Below, piece by piece: positions 1-6,435 of a stretch of DNA of 14,676 nt. This DNA comes from Rhodospirillaceae bacterium (GTDB lineage: Bacteria > Pseudomonadota > Alphaproteobacteria > MPNO01 > UBA2964). The translations under genes were made by a program, and so were the position numbers. The notes below the pieces were generated by a model that was not told where the DNA came from, made no database searches, and saw nothing but the letters and a program-made list of their open reading frames with translations. The DNA is taken from NCBI GenBank assembly GCA_002724505.1, contig PBOV01000063.1, positions 1 through 14,676 on the forward strand, written 5' to 3'. How positions within the stretch are numbered: the first letter of the stretch is position 1; each line of letters begins with the position of its first letter.

Positions 1-2
1 CG

Positions 3-515
3 GATCAGGTATTCGACCATGTGATTGTAGCTTGCCACTCGGATCAGGCTTTACGGATTACCGACAACTGTCTAAGTGATCGCCAAAAGAACATTTTGTC
101 AGCGTTTGCGTACCAACCAAATACTGCTGTTTTACACCATGACTCGAGTTGGATGCCCAAACGTAAGCAAATTTGGTCGGCTTGGAATTACCATATACCT
201 AGGCAGGATAGCGCCTTTGCTACGCTGACATATGATATGAATATCTTGCAACAATTAGATTGTCCGGATAGACATTTCGTAACGCTAAACCCACAACATC
301 CAATTGCGCCGGAGTGTGTTCTGCGTGAGTTTCAGTATGAGCATCCACTGTTTACTCGGGAACGGCATGAGGCACAAAGTCAGCACCATCAGTTGATTTG
401 TCAGAATGGCCTATCGTTTTGTGGTGCCTATTGGGGACATGGATTTCATGAAGATGGACTTCAGAGTGGCATGGCAGTTGTTAATGCTATCGAAAGAGCA
501 GGGGTAAATGCATAG
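3..515 (+). CDS. FAD-dependent amine-oxidase-like oxidoreductase (COG2907 type), C-terminal part
   Basis: This is the 3' end of a gene that begins before the window; the frame is open from base 3, so the GTG at 21 is an internal valine. About 170 residues remain. The C-terminal segment FCGAYWGHGFHEDGLQSG (nt 417-470) is the FAD-contacting end of predicted NAD/FAD-binding proteins related to amine oxidases and desaturases; family members are about 400 residues, so roughly the last 40 percent is visible. The N-terminal dinucleotide-binding motif is outside the window. The stop overlaps the start of the DUF1365 gene by 8 nt, implying translational coupling. Flavoproteins of this type commonly sit with DUF1365 and Cfa-like genes, where a role in desaturating or oxidising a phospholipid acyl chain is plausible. 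The substrate is inference. Confident on family, low on reaction. Confidence 0.85.
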   Translation, partial: DQVFDHVIVACHSDQALRITDNCLSDRQKNILSAFAYQPNTAVLHHDSSWMPKRKQIWSAWNYHIPRQDSAFATLTYDMNILQQLDCPDRHFVTLNPQHPIAPECVLREFQYEHPLFTRERHEAQSQHHQLICQNGLSFCGAYWGHGFHEDGLQSGMAVVNAIERAGVNA

Positions 516-1275
516 TTGTATTTATCGCGGGACTGTTTTGCATAAAAGGTTGCGTGAGCGAGCTCATGCCTTTCGTTATGGATTGTATATGGTCTTTCTC
601 GATCTGGGAGAGCTCGACCAGGTCTTTAAGCGAAGATTATTTTGGTCATGTAAATCGTTTAACCTCTTTTGGTTTCGGCGACGCGATCATTTGGGCGACC
701 CTGCTACGCCCCTGATAGATTCGGTGAGAGATTTAGTTGAGCAGGAAACTGGAAATCGACCAGCAGGGGCTGTGCGGTTACTCACGAATTTGCGGCATTT
801 CGGTTTTCAGATGAATCCAGTGTCGTTTTACTTTGTCTACAATGACGACAGCACTCCTTCGCTGGTAAATGTTGTGGCTGAAGTTCATAACACACCGTGG
901 AATGAGCGTTACTGTTATGTTTTGGAGCCACAGCAATGGACCGGTCCTTTTGACGAACAGCGACGTCTGGAAAAGTCCTTGCATGTGTCGCCGTTTATGC
1001 CGATGAATCAGGATTATATCTGGCGATTTAACCAACCGGGAAAAGAACTGCTTGCCAGTGTTCGCGTAGTAGAAGAAGGAGCGCTGGCAATAAAGGCTTC
1101 TTTATTAATGCAGCGATTACCGCTTACACGTTGGCGATCATTTCAAATGTCTTGTCGGTTTCCGCTCATGCCTTTGCTCGTTTATGCTCGAATCTACTTG
1201 CAGGCGTTCAAATTGTTCCTTAAGAAGGTTACATTCTTCTCCCATCCAAAAAAGACTCGTCGAGAATCTAGTTGA
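508..1275 (+). CDS. DUF1365 family protein
   Basis: A 255-residue protein that looks full length for DUF1365. Conserved features are the start HSCIYRGTVLHKR (res 2-14), HFGFQMNPVSFYF (97-109), EVHNTPWNERYCY (125-137) and HVSPFMPM (159-166). No signal peptide or clear membrane helix is seen, though the basic, aromatic C-terminus (220-255) could associate with membrane. The biochemical function of the family is not established to my knowledge. It recurs between a COG2907-type flavoprotein and a Cfa-like methyltransferase, exactly as here, including in singlet-oxygen (ChrR/RpoE) and light-regulated sets, so a role in acyl-chain modification is inferred from context. The ATG overlaps the upstream gene by 8 nt and is preceded by AGGGG (500-504) at short spacing. 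Twenty-seven nt separate its stop from the next start. Confidence 0.92.
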   Translation: MHSCIYRGTVLHKRLRERAHAFRYGLYMVFLDLGELDQVFKRRLFWSCKSFNLFWFRRRDHLGDPATPLIDSVRDLVEQETGNRPAGAVRLLTNLRHFGFQMNPVSFYFVYNDDSTPSLVNVVAEVHNTPWNERYCYVLEPQQWTGPFDEQRRLEKSLHVSPFMPMNQDYIWRFNQPGKELLASVRVVEEGALAIKASLLMQRLPLTRWRSFQMSCRFPLMPLLVYARIYLQAFKLFLKKVTFFSHPKKTRRESS

Positions 1276-1290
1276 TAGGCTGTTTTGCTA

Positions 1291-1295
1291 GAAGG
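1291..1295 (+). promoter_or_regulatory. Ribosome binding site deciding the Cfa start
   Basis: GAAGG lies 7 nt before the ATG at 1303. The upstream in-frame TTG at 1285 would place this site inside the coding region and has no Shine-Dalgarno of its own, so ATG 1303 is preferred. Confidence 0.65.
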
Positions 1296-1302
1296 TGTTT
1301 TC

Positions 1303-2505
1303 ATGAAGCAACGCTCTCCATTAATGCGTCGTGTGCTGAAAAAAGAGCTCGCATCTCTAGCAGACGTTTGCCTGAACATCACTGATCCCTGGGGTAGCTA
1401 CGGTACCGCTGGTAATGCTTCAGATAGAGAAGCAGCAGTGCTGAAGGCTGGTTTGACGATTTCATCCCCGGAATTTTATCGCAAACTGCTTCGAGATGGC
1501 GAACTGGGGGTAGCAGATGCCTACATTGACGGTGTGTGGGATACGGATGATCTTGTTAATGTGTTTAGGATCATGATTAGGTCTGAAGCAGCTAATCATC
1601 AGGTCAATAAACGTGTGTCAATAATAAAGCGACTGGCTCGTGCAATTCAAACATGGCGCAGGCAGAATTCCGTCAGTGGAAGTAAACGCAATATTCACGA
1701 GCACTATGATTTGGGCAATGACTTTTTCCAGTTATTTCTGGATGAGTCTTTAAATTACTCTTGTCTGGAATTTGAAAACGATTCAAGCACGTTGGAAGAG
1801 GCCGCTAATTTGAAGATGGATAATATCTGTCAGCAATTAAGCCTGCAACGAAATGATCACTTAATTGAAATTGGAACCGGTTGGGGGGGGATGGCTTGCT
1901 TTGCGGCGAAGAACTATGGATGCAAAGTAACCACAACAACAATTTCTACCGAACAATTCAATCACGTTAATGAGAAAGTAAAGGCGGAGAAGCTCGAGGC
2001 GTTGGTATCTCCGGTGAACGAGGATTACAGGCATTTGGATGGGCAATACGACAAATTGTTATCTATCGAAATGATCGAAGCGGTCGGGGAAAAGTTTCTG
2101 CCCCAATATTTTTCCGTTTGCGATCGTTTGCTTAAGCCAGGTGGTAAAGGGCTTATTCAGGCAATTCTTATTCGCGAACAAATCTTTGAAACATATCGTC
2201 GTGGGACGGATTTTATTCGCGAATTTGTATTTCCGGGAAGTTTTTTGCCATCCAATCGCCTGATTCTTCAAACAGTTGAAAGAAATACGAATCTTCAGTT
2301 ACTAAATTATCGTGATATCACCGAACACTACGTTAAAACGTTGGCTAACTGGAGAGAAAGATTTCACAGCAATAGAACTGATATACAACGCTTGGGATTT
2401 GACGAACGTTTTATGCGGTTATGGGACTACTATCTGGCGTATTGCATAGCGGGTTTCGCAGAACGGCGTTGTAATGATGCCCAATTGACATTCTTAAAAC
2501 TCTAG
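1303..2505 (+). CDS. Cyclopropane-fatty-acyl-phospholipid synthase (Cfa) family SAM methyltransferase
   Basis: A 400-residue Cfa-type enzyme. The family transfers a one-carbon unit from S-adenosylmethionine to a double bond of membrane-phospholipid acyl chains, giving cyclopropane or methyl-branched products. Residues 1-120 form the lipid-handling N-terminal part. The catalytic domain opens with NIHEHYDLGNDFF (130-142); NYSC carries the conserved Cys (C154). The SAM loop LIEIGTGWGG is at 187-196, SIEMIEAVG with the conserved Glu at 254-262, and FPGSFLPS at 310-317. All main motifs are intact and the C-terminus DAQLTF is typical. Whether the product is a cyclopropane, a methylated alkene or a furan-fatty-acid precursor (UfaM-type; ufaM is light-inducible in Pseudomonas putida) cannot be told from sequence. 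It sits mid-operon between DUF1365 and DUF1295. Start chosen by the GAAGG site at 1291. Confidence 0.93.
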   Translation: MKQRSPLMRRVLKKELASLADVCLNITDPWGSYGTAGNASDREAAVLKAGLTISSPEFYRKLLRDGELGVADAYIDGVWDTDDLVNVFRIMIRSEAANHQVNKRVSIIKRLARAIQTWRRQNSVSGSKRNIHEHYDLGNDFFQLFLDESLNYSCLEFENDSSTLEEAANLKMDNICQQLSLQRNDHLIEIGTGWGGMACFAAKNYGCKVTTTTISTEQFNHVNEKVKAEKLEALVSPVNEDYRHLDGQYDKLLSIEMIEAVGEKFLPQYFSVCDRLLKPGGKGLIQAILIREQIFETYRRGTDFIREFVFPGSFLPSNRLILQTVERNTNLQLLNYRDITEHYVKTLANWRERFHSNRTDIQRLGFDERFMRLWDYYLAYCIAGFAERRCNDAQLTFLKL

Positions 2506-2517
2506 GGTTTAAATCAG

Positions 2518-3312
2518 ATGCTAGTCCTCGTTCTGGGTTACATTTCGTGTGCTGTCGTGATGGGTATGCTTTGGCTTTGGCAGCGAAAGACTCAAAAGAG
2601 CAGCCTTGTTGATCTGGTGTGGACGATGTGTGTCGGTGTATTTGCGATTACGCTCATTTTGGTTAACCCGTTGCAGAATTACGCCCACCATTATGCTGTG
2701 ATTGCCATGCTGTCTGTCTGGACGGTGCGATTAAGTCTAACTCTCTATCTGCGTTATCGGTTGTTGCCGGAAGATGCTCGTTATGAAAAAGCTAAAGGCC
2801 AATGGGGTGCAAATGCGCAGGCCAAGATGTTTGCGTTTTATCAATTGCAGGCAATCTTTGTCCTTTTATTTGCCACACCGTTCGTTGTCTTCTCTTTTGA
2901 CCCGAAGCTGCCAGTTAGGCTAAGCATATATGATGTTATGGGGATCGTAGTCGCTGCGGTCTCATTTCTGGGCTTAACGATTTCAGATTATCAGCTTACG
3001 CTCCATCGAAAACTAAGGCTTGAAGGAGTAACCAACGAACGGATATGTAAATCCGGTTTGTGGAAGTATTCCAGACACCCGAATTACTTCTTTGAATGGC
3101 TTCATTGGTGCAGTTACCTGCCGTTGGCATTGCAGTTTAATTATGGCTGGTTATACGCGATTCACCCGTTGACAGTGCTATATCTCTTGCTGTTTAAAAC
3201 AGGCATACCATTAACTGAGCGCCATATGGTTGAATCATATGGAGAGCATTATCGTGAATATCAAAGGCAAACATCCGCTTTTTTTCCTTGGCGGAAAAAT
3301 GCAAATATTTAG
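2518..3312 (+). CDS. DUF1295 / steroid 5-alpha-reductase-like integral membrane protein
   Basis: A 264-residue polytopic membrane protein. Hydrophobic segments fall at about residues 2-20, 33-50, 58-78, 108-126, 139-155 and 196-230. The diagnostic C-terminal block is GLWKYSRHPNYFFEW (180-194), followed by LPLAL and the end region PLTERHMVESYGEHYREYQ with SAFFPW (res 231-258). This is the NADPH-binding part of the DUF1295 family, related to steroid 5-alpha reductases and isoprenylcysteine methyltransferases. Family members are thought to reduce or otherwise modify lipid double bonds; the substrate here is unknown. Position between two Cfa-like enzymes suggests it acts on the same acyl chain, for example reducing a methylene intermediate (inference). 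Start ATG 2518 follows the upstream stop by 12 nt, with only a weak AGGG (2504-2507). Confidence 0.92.
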   Translation: MLVLVLGYISCAVVMGMLWLWQRKTQKSSLVDLVWTMCVGVFAITLILVNPLQNYAHHYAVIAMLSVWTVRLSLTLYLRYRLLPEDARYEKAKGQWGANAQAKMFAFYQLQAIFVLLFATPFVVFSFDPKLPVRLSIYDVMGIVVAAVSFLGLTISDYQLTLHRKLRLEGVTNERICKSGLWKYSRHPNYFFEWLHWCSYLPLALQFNYGWLYAIHPLTVLYLLLFKTGIPLTERHMVESYGEHYREYQRQTSAFFPWRKNANI

Positions 3313-3321
3313 GAGTTATGA

Positions 3322-4332
3322 ATGATCGGCAAAGTCGGTATCGAATGTGCGGAACGAGGAATGTTGCCGGATTGGATCATTCGGCGTGGGATTCGTCGTT
3401 TATGTCGTGCAAGACTAAAGGCGATCAAGAGTGCTACATCACTTTATCCAGACAACTCCGAGCTGGGGCAAATTGCTTACGAGACAGAAGCAGCGAATCA
3501 ACAGCATTATGAGTTGCCGCCGGAATTCTTCGAATTGGTTCTTGGTAGCCGACGTAAATACAGTTGTTGTTTCTTTGAATCATCGGATCAAAGCCTTGAT
3601 GAGGCCGAAGTAAATTCGCTAAAAGCTAGTTGCGATCACGCGCAGGTCTACGATGGAGCAAATATTCTTGAACTAGGATGCGGCTGGGGCTCGTTAACCT
3701 TGTGGATGGCCGAATCTTTCCCAAATTCACAAATTACTGCTGTATCCAACTCGCAACCCCAGCGTAAGTTTATTGAGAAACGAGCTGCAGAAAGAAATCT
3801 ATCTGATCGGATTCAAGTAATTACTGCAGATATCAATAGCTTTGCACCAAAACGTGTTTTTGACCGGATCGTATCGATCGAGATGTTCGAGCATGTTAGG
3901 AATCATGAGATGTTGTTTGAACGTATGTGGGACTGGCTGACCCCAGAAGGAAAGCTTTTTGTTCATGTGTTTTGCCATCGAGAGAAAACATATTTATTTG
4001 ATGTGGAAGGGCCATCCGACTGGATGTCTGAATATTTTTTCACCGGTGGAATAATGCCGTCAGCGGAGTTGCTTCCGAAAATAGCAAATGGCTGGACCCT
4101 TGAGGACTCCTGGCTTTGGGATGGTAAGCAGTATCAGCTCACTGCGGAAGCCTGGTTGAGATTAATTGATCAGAACAAGCAAAAGGTTCTGGCTTGCTTA
4201 GCCGAACACTATGGCAAATATAGTCAACGGTGGTTTAATCGTTGGCGTATTTTCTTCTTGGCTGTTGCCGAGCTGTTTGGTTTTGCAGATGGGCAAGAAT
4301 GGGTCGTTAAACATTATTTGTTTAAAAAGTAG
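3322..4332 (+). CDS. Second Cfa-like SAM-dependent methyltransferase (coclaurine N-methyltransferase-like branch)
   Basis: A 336-residue class I methyltransferase, shorter than Cfa because it lacks the long N-terminal lipid-binding domain. It shows NQQHYELPPEFFELVLG (59-75), KYSCCFF (79-85), the SAM loop NILELGCGWGSLTLWMA (114-130), SIEMFEHV (185-192), FFTGGIMPS (239-247) and HYLF near the end (331-334). This set marks the branch related to plant coclaurine N-methyltransferases and commonly found beside bacterial Cfa operons. SIEMFEHV and the GG..PS signature are shared with Cfa, so a lipid or small-molecule acceptor is possible; the reaction is not known. It is the last gene of the first operon: AGGAG (3311-3315) lies 6 nt before the ATG and 9 nt after the previous stop. 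It converges on the LitR gene with 36 nt between stops and no obvious terminator there. Confidence 0.9.
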   Translation: MIGKVGIECAERGMLPDWIIRRGIRRLCRARLKAIKSATSLYPDNSELGQIAYETEAANQQHYELPPEFFELVLGSRRKYSCCFFESSDQSLDEAEVNSLKASCDHAQVYDGANILELGCGWGSLTLWMAESFPNSQITAVSNSQPQRKFIEKRAAERNLSDRIQVITADINSFAPKRVFDRIVSIEMFEHVRNHEMLFERMWDWLTPEGKLFVHVFCHREKTYLFDVEGPSDWMSEYFFTGGIMPSAELLPKIANGWTLEDSWLWDGKQYQLTAEAWLRLIDQNKQKVLACLAEHYGKYSQRWFNRWRIFFLAVAELFGFADGQEWVVKHYLFKK

Positions 4333-4368
4333 ATGTGACCTAGGCAATAAGTTGACCGAGGAAGTCAG

Positions 4369-5268
4369 TTAGTTGTCTTTGGGTTCAATCATCAATCGGC
4401 GAGCGCTCGTGTTGAGTGTTGCTAAGCAATCAAACATCTGCTGCATATTGTCACAGAATATACTTGCGCGAATATTCTTTCGCAGTTCACTGGTTAGAGC
4501 TCGTCCTCCAACAACGATTGGGGTGCCATGTGCCTTTTCCCAGATATCCGCCATATTGGCTGCAAAAGCATCCAATGGGTCATTAATACTGCTAACACTA
4601 AGCCAAATCAATTCGGGTTGTAGGTTGTCAACGGCTGAAAGAATACTTTGTACTGGTAAATTTGCTCCAAGGAAGTTTGCTTTCCAACCAGCGTCCAGCA
4701 GCATTAATTCAACCATTAAAGACGGAAGTTCATAAGGATCACCAGATAATGCGCCACCAATAGCCATTGGGCCCTGTGGATTAATGGTTATCAGATCCCT
4801 TAAGCGAAGAAGCAGTTGCGATAAGTTTCTGCACGCGATGCGCTCCTGATACACATGTAGTTCGCCACACTCCCATTCGTCACCGATTCTTGCAAATACT
4901 GGTGTAATTACTTCATCTAGCAGGCTCGGTAAGCTTTTCCCGCCAACAAAAGCTAACGAGGTATGCATGAATGCCTCGTCAAGATTACCACAGGTTAAAG
5001 CATCGAAGATGATATTCTGTGTTAGTTCTGCATCTGAATGATCGATTGAGGCATTCTTGATCCCGAGAAGTTCCGGTTGATGTAATTCATATTTTGAAGA
5101 CTTCACAAACCCTAGTAGCGTCGCTACTTCAATTCTTCGGTGTCCGCCAGGCGTTAGTTTGCTGGGGATTCGTCCGGTATCACACCATCTTTTAACGGAT
5201 GATTCGCTTGCTCCTATTAGCTGAGCCATTTGTTTCGGAGATACAGAATTTACCACTGAATTATTCAC
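4369..5268 (-). CDS. LitR/CarH-family MerR transcriptional regulator with degenerate cobalamin-binding domain (class II LitR-like)
   Basis: A 299-residue regulator. Residues 9-52 form a MerR-type winged helix ending in TPGGHRRI. Residues about 80-160 match the four-helix bundle and 165-290 the Rossmann-like B12-binding fold of CarH/LitR light sensors. The cobalamin ligands appear lost. The lower-axial His motif (D-x-H-x-x-G in B12 proteins) reads GDPYELP (176-182), with Tyr in place of His and Pro in place of Gly. The W-x9-E-H signature is W132-x9-E142-R143, and the residue after the Trp is Glu, not His. This matches the description of class II LitR/PplR proteins, whose light response in Pseudomonas putida is independent of B12 and needs a short LOV protein. 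The start is GTG: a TGA lies two codons upstream in frame, and the nearby ATG (5275-5273) is out of frame. It is divergent from the sigma gene, which it probably controls. Confidence 0.92.
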   Translation of the reverse strand: MNNSVVNSVSPKQMAQLIGASESSVKRWCDTGRIPSKLTPGGHRRIEVATLLGFVKSSKYELHQPELLGIKNASIDHSDAELTQNIIFDALTCGNLDEAFMHTSLAFVGGKSLPSLLDEVITPVFARIGDEWECGELHVYQERIACRNLSQLLLRLRDLITINPQGPMAIGGALSGDPYELPSLMVELMLLDAGWKANFLGANLPVQSILSAVDNLQPELIWLSVSSINDPLDAFAANMADIWEKAHGTPIVVGGRALTSELRKNIRASIFCDNMQQMFDCLATLNTSARRLMIEPKDN

Positions 5269-5279
5269 GACTCATTTCT

Positions 5280-5345
5280 CGAAAGGTTGCACCTTAGTTG
5301 ACGTAGTCCACTTCTATTTAGGTCATATTCTTACGCGAAAGGCTG
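5280..5345. repeat. Two copies of CGAAAGG(T/C)TG upstream of litR
   Basis: CGAAAGGTTG (5280-5289) and CGAAAGGCTG (5336-5345) differ at one base and start 56 bp apart. The first ends 11 nt before the LitR start codon. They could be operator half-sites for autoregulation or chance; no footprint data are available. Confidence 0.4.
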
Positions 5346-5390
5346 GTAATCAAACAATAAATATCCAGGTTTCGAAAAATAACAGATAAA

Positions 5391-5408
5391 TGACCGTTTT
5401 GAACGTTT
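5391..5408 (+). repeat. Tandem 9-bp repeat pair, upstream copy (candidate operator)
   Basis: TGACCGTTT followed directly by TGAACGTTT: two 9-bp units differing at one base. The pair ends 6 nt before the predicted -35 hexamer of the sigma gene. An equivalent pair begins 63 bp further on. Location and spacing suggest a regulator-binding site, most simply for the adjacent LitR protein, whose family binds direct repeats. Confidence 0.55.
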
Positions 5409-5414
5409 TAGGTG

Positions 5415-5443
5415 TTGCAAATAACATTGTATAGCGATATAAA
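5415..5443 (+). promoter_or_regulatory. Sigma-70-type promoter for the sigma-factor operon
   Basis: TTGCAA (5415-5420), a 17-nt spacer and TATAAA (5438-5443) make a near-consensus promoter in the divergent intergenic region. Predicted transcription starts near 5450. The spacer contains TGTATA (5428-5433), which matches one half of the published PplR1 operator consensus, but the second half-site at the expected distance is absent. A housekeeping-type promoter suits a gene that is repressed in the dark and opened by light. Confidence 0.6.
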
Positions 5444-5453
5444 TAGCATCACA

Positions 5454-5471
5454 TGAACGTTATGAACGATT
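5454..5471 (+). repeat. Tandem 9-bp repeat pair, downstream copy (candidate operator)
   Basis: TGAACGTTA followed directly by TGAACGATT, starting 63 bp (about six helical turns) after the upstream pair and just beyond the predicted transcription start. Together the two pairs bracket the promoter. The ATG codons at 5453 and 5462 overlap this repeat, so part of the similarity would be coding if translation began at 5453. Confidence 0.5.
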
Positions 5472-5476
5472 TTTAT

Positions 5477-5482
5477 AGGGAG
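5477..5482 (+). promoter_or_regulatory. Ribosome binding site for the sigma factor
   Basis: AGGGAG lies just before ATG 5486. The earlier in-frame ATG codons (5453, 5462) have no Shine-Dalgarno, and 5453 would leave an untranslated leader of only a few nt given the promoter at 5415-5443. Confidence 0.55.
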
Positions 5483-5485
5483 AAG

Positions 5486-6430
5486 ATGACTGTGTTGGCG
5501 GAAATAAGTAAAAAAACACAAACAGCGGTGGTTGATCGTAGTCTTTATAAGAAACTCAATTTACTACTATCAAAGCTGTCGCTTCAAAATTGTTTTTTTG
5601 ATGCCTTGCAATTTGGGGAAGAATACAGCATAAGAAGTTTGCTGGACTCGGTAATTGATGAAGATGACGGTGTGCCATATGAGACGCCTGAATACATCAA
5701 GTCATTAAATAGCTACACAAGTGACTTTTGCAGTTACAAGCTCGTTTCGCCCGAAATGGAATCAGATCTGTTTCTGAGAATTGGAGCCATAAAGCAGCAT
5801 CTAATCGATATAAAAGCACGTGCTGCTAAAGACCAGATTAATCAGCAAGATATCTCAAATGCTAAACAGCTGGTGTCCTGCTATTTCACCTATCGAAATA
5901 TTCTGATCCGTGCAAATGTGCGGTTGGTTATGTCTCTGGCGAAATCTTACATAAGTCCGCGCATGAGCTTCGATGAGCTATTGTCTGTAGGCATAGAGGC
6001 TCTTCCGTTATGTGTCGATCGTTTTAATGTTTTACTTGGATACCGATTTAGTACGTTTGCAACGACATGCGTAAGACGCCAAATGTTGCGTTATGTTCAG
6101 AAGCAACAAAAGCTTTCGTTAGCTGAAGATATTGGACCGGAGGTATTGGTCTCAGTTCCAGATTCCTCGCAAGGTGGTTTCTCCGATGATCCAAACGTCG
6201 TCCTAAACCTCATTGAAGCACTATTGAATCAACTCAACGCCCGTGAACGTGACGTCTTGGAGAATCGGTTTGGGATAAAGGGTCAGAAGCAGACTCTGCG
6301 GGTTATTGCTGAGAGGCTTGGTGTGTCTCACCAACGTGTACGTCAAATCGAAACTCACGCATTAAATAAGCTAAATCAACTCGCAAAGAGTAGCGAGTAT
6401 GCTGATGCCTTAATGCCAATCGCGGGGTGA
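5486..6430 (+). CDS. RpoD-like sigma-70 family RNA polymerase sigma factor, non-ECF and atypical
   Basis: A 314-residue sigma factor (325 if ATG 5453 is used). Residues about 65-115 resemble region 1.2, 138-206 are region 2, and 239-300 are region 4 with its helix-turn-helix TLRVIAERLGVSHQRVRQIE (270-289). Region 3 is almost absent: only about 30 residues join regions 2 and 4, so the protein lies between primary-like sigmas and two-domain ECF factors. In region 2.3 the promoter-melting segment reads FSTFATTCVRRQM (188-200); the two Trp residues of E. coli sigma-70 (W433, W434) are Thr and Cys, and Y430 is Phe. This suggests altered promoter opening or -10 recognition. It is divergent from litR and heads an operon with photolyase genes, an arrangement like the litR-litS pair of Streptomyces, where LitS is an ECF sigma. 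No anti-sigma gene is visible nearby. The target promoters are unknown. Confidence 0.88.
   Translation: MTVLAEISKKTQTAVVDRSLYKKLNLLLSKLSLQNCFFDALQFGEEYSIRSLLDSVIDEDDGVPYETPEYIKSLNSYTSDFCSYKLVSPEMESDLFLRIGAIKQHLIDIKARAAKDQINQQDISNAKQLVSCYFTYRNILIRANVRLVMSLAKSYISPRMSFDELLSVGIEALPLCVDRFNVLLGYRFSTFATTCVRRQMLRYVQKQQKLSLAEDIGPEVLVSVPDSSQGGFSDDPNVVLNLIEALLNQLNARERDVLENRFGIKGQKQTLRVIAERLGVSHQRVRQIETHALNKLNQLAKSSEYADALMPIAG
6426..6430 (+). promoter_or_regulatory. Ribosome binding site deciding the SDR-fusion start
   Basis: GGTGA (within GGGGTGA, 6424-6430) overlaps the sigma stop codon and lies 5 nt before GTG 6436. The upstream GTG 6427 would fall inside this site and has no better one. Confidence 0.5.
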
Positions 6431-6435
6431 GACCG

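Noticed and set aside
3288..3512. 74-codon plus-strand frame overlapping the second methyltransferase
   Set aside because: It is out of frame with strongly conserved methyltransferase sequence; the AGGAG site at 3311-3315 is well placed for ATG 3322.
4333..4368. Terminator between the convergent second methyltransferase and litR
   Set aside because: The 36-nt gap holds a CCTAGG palindrome but no stable hairpin with a T-run.
4373..4735. 120-codon plus-strand open frame opposite the 3' part of litR
   Set aside because: It is antisense to the conserved B12-fold coding region and has no ribosome site or family resemblance.
5298..5330. Second promoter starting at TTGACG (5298-5303)
   Set aside because: The -35 looks good, but no acceptable -10 hexamer lies 15-19 nt downstream.
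5416..5433. Full PplR1-type operator T(G/A)TACA-N12-TGTA(C/T)A in the sigma promoter
   Set aside because: Only the right half (TGTATA, 5428-5433) matches; the left half-site position (5410-5415) reads AGGTGT.
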